The notes: generated by a model from the letters alone, not told the origin. A DNA stretch of 64,000 nt from Pseudevernia furfuracea (GCA_022315425.1 JAIUPT010000040.1:930001-994000), one strand, 5' to 3'. Positions 34,290-47,096 are shown, counted from the stretch's first letter. Program-made: numbers and translations.

Positions 34290-36625
34290 TAGTGGTGGTG
34301 TCCTCAGGGTGTCTCGCAGGCTAGGTGAAAAGTGTGAGTGAGCTAGTTAAAGGATGCAATGGGAGAAGATGATTCTAATAGATGCAACGCTGAGATGAAG
34401 AAGAGGGAAGTCATGACTTGCATGGCAGTAGTTGTAAGCTTTGCCATACCCAAAATATGGACCAAGATGGCGGGGATATGCTTCACTTTTTTGTGTCCAT
34501 TCTCCATGACTGTAGTGGTTCAGCCCTATAGAGATACTCGTAAGGAGAGGACTTTTGGCCGCGACCGCGATTTTCGTGGGCTTTATAGGCTACTCTATCT
34601 CTATGGCATCCTTAAAGATTCAGACATACCCTCGTACCTTACCAATCAACATCAATGAGAGCATCTTTTGCGCAATTACAACGTCTCCTGGGGATCAGAT
34701 CAATCACGGCCGACACATTGTCCCGGATTGTCACCCAACTTTTACGTGAATCCAAAGCGTTCCGACTCTTCAAATTGTCATCTTTCTCAAACAGCTTGCC
34801 TGTTCGCTTAAAGCATTCGGTGTTCACTTTCGCCGATTCAAAGACTCACGCTTAATAGCAAACGGGATGTATGCTGCAAGAACTTATCTCTTAATTGTGA
34901 TACAAATTGTAGCCCACAATCGTGACTCCATCTCCATCCCAGATGATGAACACCCTAAATGCCAGCTCACTGTGCTGCGTCTGATCCACTCTATCGAGCA
35001 TGTCCTTCAATGTCAGCTTCGTCATCAAGACACTTCTTACAGGGACTCTGGCTATGTTCACCTTCGTATCTTACCGGCTAATTCTTTCATACAACCTACG
35101 TTCAGCTCTCCAGAACTCCGAGTTGCCTTAGCAAAATGGACTTCAACCGCACAAGCGATAGCTTCTGGCTGTTTGCTGGTTTGTCAGGAGCTCAAATTCA
35201 TACGGTTATTTCTCGCTTTTCTTCTTTGGTTGCCTTCCACAAGTCTGCTGGAATGTTCGAAAATGTGGAAGCTGGGTATCGAGCAGACTAGGCCCAAGGA
35301 GATCACGACACGTTCCACCCTCAGAAGCAGAGAATGCTGGCAACCATACATTATATGCTAGCTGCTGGTGTCGGCAGCTTCCTTCAAGGCTACAACGACC
35401 ACCTTTTCCCGAATCAGTATATGATTTAACATCTACGTGGGAGCCTCGTAGGATAACGATTGATCCAGTGATTGTGGCGCGCTAGTTTCACTTGCATTCC
35501 AGATTTTCCATTGACTTGACATTATTACTGGGATTCATGCTACTCAAAGTCATTTCTCGGTGCACTAAATCATAGTCTTCGCTAGCTTGCTAAATGTTGG
35601 GCTCGAACAAACCCAGCGATGAATAGGCAGGAATTGAGATAGCTACACATGTTGTCGACGACACCAGCCTGAAAACCCAAGATCCTAACCAAGATTTAGC
35701 TACCCCTTCCACTAGTACAGGACCAATAGGGCCAATCCTATCAATACTAACGCCGAACGTTTGGTAGAAGACGCTCTATGAATGAAACAGTTTGACAGGA
35801 GTGTTATAAGGTCGGGTGCCACATATATTTGCTCTGAAGTTTGATTTCAAGGTTGCTGACTATGCGCGCCCGGACCATCTTCGTCACCGATGCCAGGTGC
35901 ATGAGGTTCAGCGGCTCTGGGGGCGGCACGCTCAGGCACGTCGCATATCGAAAACCTGGGGTTGCGGGGAAGCATGATCTAGATAATAACCTCACCGGAT
36001 ATCGATCCTTCGAATCAGTTGCCTCGGTTTCCTGATGCAGCAATTTTCTGGACATTGTTTCCAAAGTGATGAGTCAAGGATATTCCAAAAGCGTCACACG
36101 TGAGGTTGACTTGGTTCATCTGGCCCACGGGTTTAAGTAAGGTTCTTGATCAAACATTACTGGACCAGCGATTGTAATAACTTCTCCCGCAAAGCGCTTT
36201 GCAGCTTTCTTCTGGTTGACCTTAACTCTTTGGGTCGGTGGGCCTGCGGATACACCCGATCCATGCACAGATGTTCTGAAACGCATGGGCAATGTCCAAT
36301 ACATCTCAAATGCCCTTCTTTGTTTGGCTCAAAATAATCGAAGCCATCATCTCGCATCGATGCGTTCATGCGTCAAGTTACGAGTACGCGAAGAATGGAC
36401 TAGACGTGGCCATCATGTTTTTCTTGCGGAATTTTCCCTTCTGCTTGGCTTCCGACGAGTCACTGTCTTTTCGCCATTTCCCAAGGACCACAATGCCAAA
36501 AACTGCGTCGCCACGTCCTTCACCCAATACCCAAGATTACCCTGCGAGTCTCCTATGTTTTCTACAACCCAAATCTAGTGCGCCGTCTTCACTTTGTCTT
36601 TCTTCTTGGATAGCTACCGCAAAAG
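34290..36625. other. Long region with only protein-like fragments
   Basis: About 2.3 kb. Plus-strand stretches at 34410-34640 (hydrophobic, WTKMAGICFTFLCPF; TAIFVGFIGYSISM) and 34867-35361, and a minus-strand stretch at 35804-36064, have protein-like texture but no identifiable domain or consistent frame. Probably decayed genes. Confidence 0.4.
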
Positions 36626-38313
36626 ATGAGGATATGGAGTCGATACCGAGATGTGATCATGGCCAATTGGCATATAGGCTTCACAGCATTTGGCGGCCCT
36701 TCTGTACAGTTCCAGACGGTAAGAGCTCCAGTCGACAACGGAACATCTCTGGAAAAGGCTAATTGCAAGGCAGTTCCACGAGAAGTTTGTAACGCACCTA
36801 GGATGGATTGATGAACCAATGGTGCGAGCCTTCCACTGAACGTTTACTTCGCACGCTAATGAGCTCTCAAGTACCAACAAATATTTGCCATTGGTCAAGC
36901 TTTGCCCGGTTCAGCAAGTACCAAAATGCTCTTCTGTATAAACACCATTCATAGCGGATTTCCTGCTGGGTTCATCTCATTCGTGTTCTTTTGGTATGTA
37001 CCCTTGAACAGTCCAGTGACGTGACGATATACATGGCTAAAACATGATTTAGTGTTCCTGGCGCACTGGGCATGTATAGCTTAGGGGTAGGCATATCAAA
37101 AGTTGGAAGCACTCTCCCTGAACCGGTTTATGCTCTATTATCCGGTCTTAATGCCGCAACGGTGGGTATCATTGCTCTGGCTGCTGTACGGCTATCCGAA
37201 CGAGCTATCACCGACAAGCTTACGCGTTTTCTTGTATACTTGGGAGGAATAATGGGGGTGCTCTACACGGCGCTCTGGTACTATCCCGTCATTATGGTTG
37301 GCGCTGGAGCTACAACGCTAGTATGGGATCTTAGATACCCACAAAAGTTCGGCAAGATCTTCTGGAGGCCAAAACCAAGAGAAGAGAAGAAGGAACGGAT
37401 AACGTCGGAGGATGTAGAGCAGGGCTCTTGGTTCAACAGCTCTCGATCTTCAAAGGAGTACGACAAGCCGCTACCTCCACCACCTCCAGCATACTCGACT
37501 CAAGGCAGCGTCGTCTCCGAATTCGCCCTCCGAGACCCAAGGCCAGTCCCTCAACCCCCAACTCGCTACCCTCCAGCAAATCCTCAGCCAGATGACGCCA
37601 GCAAGAAACCCTCAGCCAACTCAACAAGCGACATCTCCTCGATGTCCTGGCCCCTCGGCACCGCCATCATCGCCTTTTTCCTCACAACCTTCATCCTAAC
37701 CATTACCCTGCACATCTCCATCAAGCACACCACGCGTGCCTTCTCCCTCTTCTCCTCCCTCTACCTCGCCGGCACCATCATCTTCGGCGGCGGCCCCGTC
37801 GTCATCCCCCTCCTGCGCGAATACACCGTCTCCCCCGGCTGGGTCTCGCCCCGGGACTTCCTCCTCGGCCTCGCCGTCATCCAAGCCTTCCCCGGGCCCA
37901 ACTTCAACTTCGCCGTCTACCTCGGCGCCCTCGCCGTCGCCGGCACGCCCGTCCCTTCCTACCTCGGCGCCCTCGTCGCCTTCGTCGCCATGTACGCCCC
38001 GGGCCTCTTCATCGTCGTCGGCTTCATGGGCCTCTGGCGCGTCCTGCGCGACAAGGCCTGGTTCCTGGCCATCCTGAGAGGCGTCAATGCCGCGGCCGTG
38101 GGGCTCGTCTTCACGGCCGTGTACAAACTCTGGCAGATAGGCTACCTGACGGCGCAGGTGCAGGGCGGGAGTCCGTTGGGGACGGATCCGTGGCTGGTGG
38201 CGATTACGGGCACGGCGTTTGTGGGCGGGGCATGGTTTCGGATGAGTCCGCCCGTGGCGATTGTGTTGGGGGGTGCGATGGGGATGGCGAGGTATGGGAT
38301 TTTTAGTCGGTGA
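36626..38313 (+). CDS. Chromate-ion-transporter (CHR) family membrane protein
   Basis: Exons 36626-36718, 36774-36821, 36872-36993 and 37053-38313 total 1524 nt, 507 residues. Introns are 55, 50 and 59 bp; the second has a weak GTGCGA donor. It is a two-domain CHR protein. The N-terminal domain has the family signatures GFTAFGGP (about 19-26), the QALPGSASTK motif (about 54-63) and several helices. A cytosolic linker (about 190-275) is rich in Pro/Ser/Lys/Glu (PLPPPPPAYS). The C-terminal domain repeats the motif set (FGGGPVVIPLLRE; QAFPGPNFNFAVY). Bacterial ChrA exports chromate; most fungal members are of unproven substrate. There is an in-frame stop just upstream of the ATG, so the start is either here or in an unseen first exon. 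Codon use changes sharply: the C-terminal half (from about 37620) is very C/G-rich at third positions, the first exons are not. Confidence 0.86.
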
Positions 38314-40778
38314 GGGTGGTGGAAAAGTTAGATGAAATAGAAAAAGCATCGGTCGGGTGGGATTGGAGTAGGGGGAAAGCATGGCATGGGTGCAGGTGTG
38401 AGGGCGTTATAAAAGCTTCAAATCAAGTTACTTCGCTATCACCGTGCGGTTTTTCCGTTGTGCTGATTGCCGTCGTTGATGCTTATTCTTAGTGGCACAG
38501 GGTGTTTTCAGGATACTGTACTACCAAGCATCAGGCCCTACCTAGCCGGCTTGCCGCCCAGCATTGCCGGTAGATGTTCGCCCTTTTATAGCACAAAGAA
38601 TGACCGTCATTTCACCACCGCTACCACCAAATCCATGATGTGTTATTCAGGAGAAAACCAAACTCACCAGAGCATTCGCGTCAAAATCTAAGGTTATACC
38701 GTTGCCCAGGCAGATAGATACCAATAGCAAGCAGTCTAACCCAACCCCATGCCCATCATAGCCGAGAGCAGTCCATCCGCAACATAGCGATTTAGGAGGA
38801 GAACCACCGTCGGGATCATCGACGACATGGATATTGCTCAGAAGCTATTATTATTATTAGACCCCGACAAAGTCGAGCTTAGTGAGCAACCATCTAAGAT
38901 CGTAATTGCTCTTCACGCAGCGGCACTCGCAGCCTGCCCACGGTAGTGTAAGCAAGCGAGCAACGAAGCCCCCCCCCACCAAGGACACCGACAGAATGCC
39001 GCAGCAAACCACGAGTTGCTTTCCGCCAGCCTCATGGCTTCGATTTCAGGGACGGAAAGAGTATTCCTCATCCCGCTCCGTCCGCGTGGATTCCGCTGGG
39101 AGGGACTTTCCCCTTCATCGTCAACGCCGCGCGAGAAAGAGGGGTATGCGTTTTCCGCGTGAAAAGGCGTCGCTTGAAGGGGTGTGAAGAGGAAGCCAGC
39201 AGCGTGCGTGTCGCCCTGTTTCGGGTTTTGCGGTGTCTGGACGATCCTCGTCACTCACTGTGGGACTAATGGGTTTAGTGGGTCTCGTATAGCGAACCGA
39301 GTGGGGATTGTTCCGGCCGGTGGCCATGAAGAAACTTTCCTGGTGGGCAAACGGAGGCATTTTTTTCGTCGATGGGGATTTTTAGTGTGTGTATACTGGT
39401 TGTGTCTCAGCATCTGGCTCTTCGTTCGAATCCATCTCTTTTTTTCGGAGCCATGATATTATGTTCTTCTATTCACCCTCCCAGGCCTGTACATAGCCTC
39501 ATCTTTCCATCCTCGGTCGACGCCGTATTGGCTTGGGATTCTCTTGGCGCCGGGGTACTGGCGTTAAGAAGGACTGATCTCATACAGATCCAGCTGTTCC
39601 CGTGACTATCCATGAAGATCTGAGACAAACTGTTTTCCGCCCCCTGGTTGCGATTTTTGTAAATTTGGTGGCCTGAAGTGCTGCATTCTGCCTCAATTTA
39701 TTCAAAATCGTTTGCTCCCGGGTCCCAACCCCCTCACCCTCCCCCGGATGTCTTCTTTTTCATCATGCATCAGTTGCGGCGAGGTACTCTTCTGTTTTTA
39801 ATAAAGGTACCACAACCTCAGCCTGCGTCCTCTCTTGATAATCTCACGATTGTCATCAAAACGACAGTGACCAAACGTAAACACCTAGAATCCACGGTAC
39901 CAATTCCAAATTCCTAGTCACGACAACACGAGCTCTCCGTCCGGTCTTTCAAATACCGACCCTACGACTGACGTGACATATCCCCCAACGCCTCCCCTCT
40001 TCGATGCAAGCGATGGCTCTCGACTTGCTGCTCTCTAGCGCCAGTCTCAGATACGGCATCTTCGGCGGCTGCGCTCTCAACGCGCTCGGATCTCCTCGGT
40101 GCAGCGAGGATGCAGACTAATTGGTATCGGCCTACCGCCGACAAAAGACAAACGGAGTCCATTGTGCACCAAGGGCGGCAACCGGTGCTTTCATCTGCTA
40201 ATGACCCCATTCAGCGGCTCGAGGAATGATTGTGAACACATCGAGGTCGAATGGTCGGCGAAACCGGGTGGAAGCGAGATCAAGTCGTATCCCGATTGGG
40301 CATGATTCGAAGCCGGTCTCCTTTTGAAGAAGCCAGGATCGATTTCATCGACATCTTGACACTTGAGTGTGCAGGTCCCTTTTCGCTCCGAACAATTAAG
40401 TACCCCTTCGTCTACACTTTTCTCCCGCTCCAACTGGGAAGACTTGTCCTGCTTGCTCTCGCCATCGCTGGTGAAACCAAGAGGGACTAGCACCTCTTCC
40501 CACTTCCCAAAGTCCGCTTGTGGGAACCTATGGTCTGGCCAATGGAAAGCGTCTTAGCACAACCGGTTTCTTCCCATCATCGCACCGCTGGTTTTGTTTG
40601 CGAGCGGATAGTGACATTCTCATTAAACGCTAATATTTGAACGGCAATGTCTCTATAGAATCAGTTGAAAACACGTGTTACAAGTGGGTGAAGATGGCCA
40701 CAGAACTTCTTCTGCTCGAAACGCTGGTAGAGTCAACACACTTACCGAGGCTACCAGTTCTAGACATGCGATGGAAAG
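38314..40778. other. Gene-free region
   Basis: About 2.5 kb between the convergent ends of the CHR and HET genes. Frames are short and unsupported. Nothing recognised. Confidence 0.5.
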
Positions 40779-42554
40779 TCACACCAGATCTATCTGCTGC
40801 ATAGTATTCTGCGCAGCCGCCACTGCTTCGCCATCCATGATTCCATGGATGTAACATGTTCCAATGACCTCATACGCGTTGCCTTTTGGTCGTAGGAGGA
40901 CGGGCATGAAACAACCATAGAGCACGCTTATCATATCGCCTTCCTTTCCAGCTTTAGGAATCCATCCCATGCGACCGCTTTCCGACATGCAAAAACGGCG
41001 TTCTCTAGCCATGTCAATCACCTTTCTTTCTACATTGGTAACACGCACCAGGTCATAGCCATCCCAAGTTGAATCGGATTCTAGTTCGGGATCGAACCGC
41101 TGCATGAATTCCCAGTAGCTGTCGAAATCGTCTTCATGATGTTGACGTAGTCTGCAGTAGTCTGTCCACTTTCCCCCGAGTAGAGTCCGCCAGAATGCCT
41201 GTTTGCGTATAGGTTCGGGAGCCTTCCAGCACGGCATACTTGTTATTTGTAATGCTTCTCGGAGTACATGAAGCTGGCTCTTGGCACCTTCTGCTAGAAA
41301 TTCGTGCAAACCCCCAATTCTAACCGTGAATTCCAGGCTACTGCTCGCTGACGTTGCAACCTTTTCCAATAGTAGTCCTGGGGCTGACAATGTATTATTT
41401 CGCACAGAGAGCCTTTTGGACTCATCGTAAGGACCGCAGGCTTGGAAGGGATCCTCCACAGTTTCAACCATGCTAGGAATGTCTTTTGAACGCGCGAGAT
41501 TTGGCACCCAGGATGGTGTTCCCAATGCGTCTTCCGAATAAACGCATAGAGATAGCACATTCAAAGCTTCGTATTCAGCGATCCAAGCGACCGTGAAATC
41601 TTGGTATACTTTGCCTACCGAGATACGGTAGTCTGGCTGATATGGTAAGAGGGCACTATCACTAGCGATGGCAATGAGGCTGTAGAGTTTATCTCGACAA
41701 TCTGTGGCTTGACGTGATCGAGTCATCGCGGCGAGTTGAAGCAGGGTAGTGGGTCTGTTGCGAAGTTGTTTTATAACGATGACCTGACCCATCGCTAGAT
41801 GAGATGACATGTCCGAGAGCCGGAATCCAATGCCGAAGTCAACGAATAGTTTAACGAAATTCGCCACGTCTTCGTAAGGGATGGTCCGGTCACCAGCAAA
41901 AACTGTTGCCTCAGAAGCACAGAGGACTTCCTGAAACGTCCAAGCTCGTCGAAACCAGCTGTTACCGAAAACAAGATTTAAAGAAGACAAGACCTCGTCT
42001 GTAAGTTTAGAATATAAGTCTTCGATGAGACTTCTCACAGCATGGGGATCGCCCAGTACAGGGCCAGGTGGATATTCGAATTTCTCAAGGGCGTACGAAA
42101 TGTAGTCAAAAGCTGCACCATACAAGCCGCCATCCTCTCCCAGCCAGGCAAATAGTCGTAAGCTTTCAGAGTAAATCTTCCGCATCAGTAAGACCTGCTG
42201 GGACCGTTCATCTAGATCGTCTTGGTTGATGCATATGGCATCGGCCCACACAGTCATGGGTTGATCCACTTGTCGGATTGTTTGCAGGGCGGCATGAAGG
42301 TTCTCGGTCACGCATAGTATACCACTAATATTGTCCGAGTCTGTGCAGGAAACCTTGCGAGGAAATTTGGGCTCTCCCCAGACGTACGAGATTGTTATAT
42401 AGATTGTACCATCCCCTGGTTGCACTTGTCGCAGGGAGCAGTGGATATCGCTCCCGTAGGTACCAGGTTCAACAGCCAAGACCCTGATATTAGAAGGCGA
42501 CTCGAGAGGCTTGTATACATACTTCCTGCTTGCAGCAAGAGACTGGTCCTGCAT
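40779..42554 (-). CDS. HET-domain (heterokaryon incompatibility) protein
   Basis: Single open frame of 591 residues. The HET domain spans about residues 45-205 with its three blocks: TISYVWGEP (54-62), TVWADAICINQDDLDERSQQ (101-120) with MRKIYSES after it, and RRAWTFQEV (about 205-213). The rest is the usual variable C-terminal region with scattered W, ARS and G-GS motifs and no NACHT/WD repeats. HET-domain proteins trigger cell death on recognition of non-self, in the cytoplasm, usually as partners of other polymorphic proteins. The start ATG is followed by ordinary polar sequence. The frame is intact, unlike several neighbours. It lies head to head with the Fungal_N-domain gene starting at 43683. 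Confidence 0.9.
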   Translation of the reverse strand: MQDQSLAASRKYVYKPLESPSNIRVLAVEPGTYGSDIHCSLRQVQPGDGTIYITISYVWGEPKFPRKVSCTDSDNISGILCVTENLHAALQTIRQVDQPMTVWADAICINQDDLDERSQQVLLMRKIYSESLRLFAWLGEDGGLYGAAFDYISYALEKFEYPPGPVLGDPHAVRSLIEDLYSKLTDEVLSSLNLVFGNSWFRRAWTFQEVLCASEATVFAGDRTIPYEDVANFVKLFVDFGIGFRLSDMSSHLAMGQVIVIKQLRNRPTTLLQLAAMTRSRQATDCRDKLYSLIAIASDSALLPYQPDYRISVGKVYQDFTVAWIAEYEALNVLSLCVYSEDALGTPSWVPNLARSKDIPSMVETVEDPFQACGPYDESKRLSVRNNTLSAPGLLLEKVATSASSSLEFTVRIGGLHEFLAEGAKSQLHVLREALQITSMPCWKAPEPIRKQAFWRTLLGGKWTDYCRLRQHHEDDFDSYWEFMQRFDPELESDSTWDGYDLVRVTNVERKVIDMARERRFCMSESGRMGWIPKAGKEGDMISVLYGCFMPVLLRPKGNAYEVIGTCYIHGIMDGEAVAAAQNTMQQIDLV

Positions 42555-43682
42555 TGCTCGTCCCGAAGCATTGACTGTCTAAAGGCTGATGGGTTGAAAG
42601 TCAATGGTTATGACCAACAGCGCCTTGATGACACGTGCACTCGTTTTGTGATGCTCATTGATGTGGTCGAAGAAAGGAAGCGGTTGTCATCCATTAATAG
42701 AGACGCCAATCATACCGTGGCCACGCATAAGGTATGATGGAAAGGTGAAGATTGACAGCAAGGCGAGAGATGTGATGCGCGCCTTCCTTTTCAGCCTTGC
42801 AGCCTTTCGCGGCTAGCCATACTCTATGTAGCATAGCTTCGTCTTGGCGGAGGCATACCTAGGTACCTAGGTATCCTCCTGCCTCATGCTTCCATAGAAT
42901 CTACATCATCTTCCCACCCACCAGACGTACCCTGTCCTTCTGTTTTCTGAAAGATACCTAAGTCATCCAATCGGCTTTGGGACAACCTGGCTACACTAAA
43001 TCCGGCAGCCAATTCGCATTTCGCAGATTAAAATACTGACTACTCCGTAATAATTTTCCTTTTCGCAACCGTGTTTCCACTCAGTAAATTGGTTGCCACA
43101 ATAGGTCTGATGGTACTACTATCTTGTGATTGTTGATTGTTGATTGTTCTTGACTTTCTCCTTCATTCTCCTACGATGGCGCGTAGAAGGAAATGTTTTC
43201 CGTCTAAAACTGCATATGTTAGCAACTTAGCAGCAGCCCCTGAGGGAGCGATGCAGCAGCCTGCAGGCAGTTCAAACGATGCCGAGGCGTAGCCGAGTCT
43301 CCTGTACGCCTGCCAAGAGAGTCTTGGCGCAGAAGATTAAAGAGGCGATGCCCCCAAGTTTCTAACTTCCCTTCCTGAAGAATCAATCTTACTATCTAGA
43401 TAATATATACAATATATATATCTGTTACTCATTCCACCGTGCTACATAACCCTAGACTGAGCTTCATATTTCTTCCGATATAAGCCAGCCCAACAGGATA
43501 TTTGTCGTGTTCACCGACGGCTCCATTATCTAGCTGCATACAAATGGCAACAATGCGCAAGGCTATGCTGCATCTGACGGCTCAACTCACTGAATCCCTC
43601 TGCCGTTCATGCCTCCTCGATCCAGGCCCCTCACCATCCCTCCTCCCCCAAGCCATCTCTATAGACCTCGAACCTTTCCAAC
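42555..43682. promoter_or_regulatory. Shared divergent upstream region of HET and Fungal_N genes
   Basis: 1.13 kb between two divergent starts. It holds an ATTGTTG-type tandem near 43125-43150 and a palindromic ACCTAGGTACCTAGGT element near 42859-42874. A 38-codon open frame at about 43174-43290 is not supported as a gene. Confidence 0.5.
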
Positions 43683-45339
43683 ATGGCTGAGTTAGGTATC
43701 GTAGCATCAGTCCTTCAAATCGCCGACATTGGTCTCCGCCTATCCCTTCGCCTCTATACGTTTGGCGAAACAGTCGCCAGCGCCGACAAGTCGATAATCT
43801 CAATCTCCAAAGACGTCTCGTTGACCTCTAATGTCCTGAAAGAGCTCGGCCAAACTCTTGATAGAGATCAAAGCTCTCGAATATGCTCTCCGCATGGTGT
43901 CTCGATGGCCGATAGTATCGTCAAAGAATGTATGGAGATCTTTCAAGAGATGGATCAAGTGCTGGTGAAGAAGTTTGCAAATACAAAGTCAGTGGAGAAA
44001 GACAGAATGGTCAAAGCTATCCAGACCTTAGACCGCTTGAGATGGCCGTTCATAAAGAGCAGGATGGAACTGTTGACGAGCAATCTAGAGCGACAGAAGA
44101 CTACGTTGGTGTTGTTGCTTAATGTCATCGCCTTAGCTAATCAGCATTATGAGAAGTAGGTTGAGTACAGAGATGAATCTCTAAGTAGTATATTGACAAC
44201 ATGGAACTGATTGGATCACAGGACCGATCCGCCCCTGATCATTGCGGAGCAAAGGTCACTCATCCAGGATCTAGTAAAATCCAACGAGGGATATATACGC
44301 AGGTTCGAACAGCTTAGACTCGGTTGCGAGGATACCTCAATCGATCCAGAAGTCGACTCAGAGAGCTATATCAACTTGATGCCAATGCTTAAAGCCCCTC
44401 CAGCTCGAGGAGTTGCTGGCGCCCCAGCCAAGGGTGCGGCCGGCCAAGAAGACCCAAACACCGGTGCACAAGGGCTCAGCCCGGAAAATACCAAGCGTCC
44501 AGCGGACTTCGGTATATCGGGTGTATTTTCATCGGACCAATTGAGCCGGTTACTGCAGCAGTACAGCCTTCTTATGAGTACGCTAGTGACAGAGGTCAGC
44601 GCACCAAAATACGAAATCGCAGAGGATTCTCGATCTAGAATCAAATCCAAGATCGTTCTTACCCACCAACAAGAGATGAGACGTTTGGAATGGGATGGCG
44701 TCAAGAAAAGGGTGAGCGAGGGGTGGCAGACCGCCGAGGCCCTGGTATCAATCTACCTTCCTTTTTCTTGGCTGATTTGTTTGATAGTGCAATAAACGAA
44801 CTCAGAAACCCGTGCAACCCAAGGCTCGTGACAGAACGTATCGCGACGAGCCTGAAGATGTCAGGAACGATACAACTGAACGCATTCACAATAACATAAG
44901 TGACAACTCAGCCTTGAGGGCAAATTACACTGTATCTCCACCGCCGAGGGAACAGAAGGCCTTGGATGCTAGTCATACTCCTACATTGCGAGAAATCTCG
45001 CCATCGAAAAACGAATATCCGAGTCCTAGTCCCTCAAGCCACCCACAACCTTCGTCCAAAAATGGCAGTCATGAGAACCTTGCCACTGTCACCGAGTACA
45101 CACCAATTCTGGAACAGGGCGTTGGCGATTCTGTGCAATACAATAGCTTCAGCTGCCCCCCGGCTTCTGGAACTACATCAACGTCGAAAGGTAACGCTGT
45201 ATATTCGAGGGAAGAGCGCAATCAAATGCTACCCGGAGAGAAAAGTCTCAATTATAGACACGAAAACGACCTTATGGAGGAAAGGGCCGAAGACGTGGTA
45301 GATAACTTGCTGATCATGTGGACAACCCTTCCTATGTAG
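43683..45339 (+). CDS. Fungal_N (PigL_N-like) domain protein with disordered tail
   Basis: Exons 43683-44155, 44222-44711 and 44788-45339 total 1515 nt, 504 residues; introns of 66 and 76 bp have GTAGGT/CAG and GTGAGC/TAG ends. The first about 160 residues form the helical N-terminal domain seen at the start of many fungal NLR-like and ankyrin proteins (MAELGIVASVLQIADIGLRL..., LYTFGETVASAD, DVSLTSNVLKELG). Residues 160-320 are mixed helical with an Ala/Gly/Pro insert. The last 180 residues are Ser/Pro/Asn-rich and disordered, with no NACHT, ankyrin or WD repeats. In the complete proteins this domain acts as a signalling or oligomerising effector end, so this is a stand-alone effector-type or truncated relative. 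The divergent HET gene neighbour fits a role in recognition or cell death, but that is inferred. Confidence 0.76.
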
Positions 45340-46780
45340 CCTTGCCGCTAGAGCTTATCAGGAGTTGAGAAGTAACAATGTTTCTAAGACATGAAGTTCT
45401 ATTCCCGTGCACTCCTCGAATTTCAGATAAGCAACGCATAACCGCCGCGCGTATTGACCCATTGCATCTGGTCTCAAACCTGTTAAAAGTGCGTGTCCTC
45501 GTCTTTCCCATACGAGGACTGATCGAGAATCCATGTCTTGCTACTCTAGCTTTATCCCGGCCTCAGTAGCAACGCTCCTCTGTCGAGAGTGCCTGCCCCA
45601 GCCAGGGTCTCGGAAACTGCTGTTGCGAGAAACTCGAACAGAGTTGGAAGCAAAAGTGAGCGGTCTTTTGGTCACTCACAACCCATCCGATCCTGATCCA
45701 CAAGCCGGTAGTACGTTCAGCGGAAGCTTTGAAGGAGATCAAGCCGAACGGCGAAATCGGGATCTACCGTGTTCTCTCAAGAGCGTGAGAGGAGACATCG
45801 AAGCGAGGGTCGAAGCCCAACATTTCCGAGCTCAGTTGTTCGAAACGCGCGTCGGCGAAGCGCAGGGGAAAGCTACCACGGAGCGGCACAATTGAGGGAG
45901 ACTGCGAGACCCAAGCTTCGTACTTTCGAGCAGCACGACATATCGCGATAGGTATCGACAGAAGAGTTAGCAGTGTTGTGTGGCATAGCAAGGCTAATCG
46001 TTCATTCTTACATCAAGACCAGCCCACAGGATAACGATCATCTGGGCTGAAACGTTCAAGGAGGATCTAGGCAGGGACTGTTCGTGGGCCAGGGGCATGT
46101 GCATGAGGATGGAAAAGCCGGGCAGGCTTCGTGCTATGCACTTCGGTGCTTTCGACATCCAGTATTGATCGGCTACTCTTAGCCGCGCACGATTCAAATG
46201 TCATTCAGGCTGTCACTCCTTTCGAGTAGATCAACTTGTTTACGCACCAGACTGTCATTATTGCTGGGACCACAGCCCATAATCAGCAGGTATGCAGCTA
46301 TACCGTCCCAGCGACAAGTAAAGGACACGTAGACGGGAGGCCCGCAAGATGTCCCCTCGCCTTTGCATATGTTGTACTCACTCCTCTTTGCAAAAACCCT
46401 TGGCGGGAGCGTCCCGCTGGCAGCCTGCCCCGCAAATTTCTTGCTGGAACCACGGCCAAATGGAAGCAGAAGATACTTTCGTGACAGATAGATGTAGGAA
46501 TCGTTTAGATCTGAGGCCGTGTATAGTAGAGACCCTAGATTTATTCCTTGGGTGCGCATAGGCTAAACTTGGGGATATCTATAGGGTTTGATAGGGATAT
46601 AGGCTCTGAAGTGGGGGCTACGTTAAGGTAGATATGAATCCGAACTTCCGAAGCAGCTCTAAGCGCATTGTTTAGGTGAGGGTGGGTAGCCCTTTAGGTA
46701 CTCGTAGGGCGTTATCCGACAGCTGGACCCTTTGCTTGGCATGTGCAGGACTTTTGGTGCCGACCTCCGTATAGCCATTG
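45340..46780. other. Mostly gene-free region
   Basis: An ATG frame at 45533-45895 (120 residues, charged, IEARVEAQHFRAQLFE) follows the Fungal_N gene but has no recognised domain and may be noise. Nothing else seen. Confidence 0.4.
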
Positions 46781-47096
46781 CAGTTCATTGCAGTTTATTG
46801 TAATTCATTGCAGTTTATTGTAATTCATTGCAGCTATGTAGCCACTGCAGTTATGTAGTCACTGCAGCCGTTGTAATGTATTGCGATTATGAGATTTCAG
46901 TCATTGCAGCTATGTAGCCATTGCAGTCCATTGCAGTCCATTGCAGTCCATTGCAGTCCATTGCGGTTATGCGGCTATGAGATTCCAGTTATTGCAGTCC
47001 ATTGCGGTCATGAGATTTCAGCCATTGCAGTCATGTAGCCATTGCAGTTCATTGCAGCAATGTAGCCACTGCAGCCGTTGTAATGCATTGCAGCCA
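46781..47096. repeat. Minisatellite of CATTGCAG-type units
   Basis: About 315 bp made of variants of an 8-10 bp core (cattgcag, with tt, tc or ta tails), mixed with longer units such as catgagatttcagc and catgtagccattgcag. It includes four perfect adjacent copies of ccattgcagt near 46920-46965. Confidence 0.9.

Noticed and set aside
37696..38382. 228-residue minus frame
   Set aside because: GC-rich antisense shadow of the chromate-transporter C-terminal domain; charged low-complexity product.
39405..39435. tRNA-like B-box GTTCGAATCC
   Set aside because: No matching A-box, acceptor stem or cloverleaf could be drawn around it.
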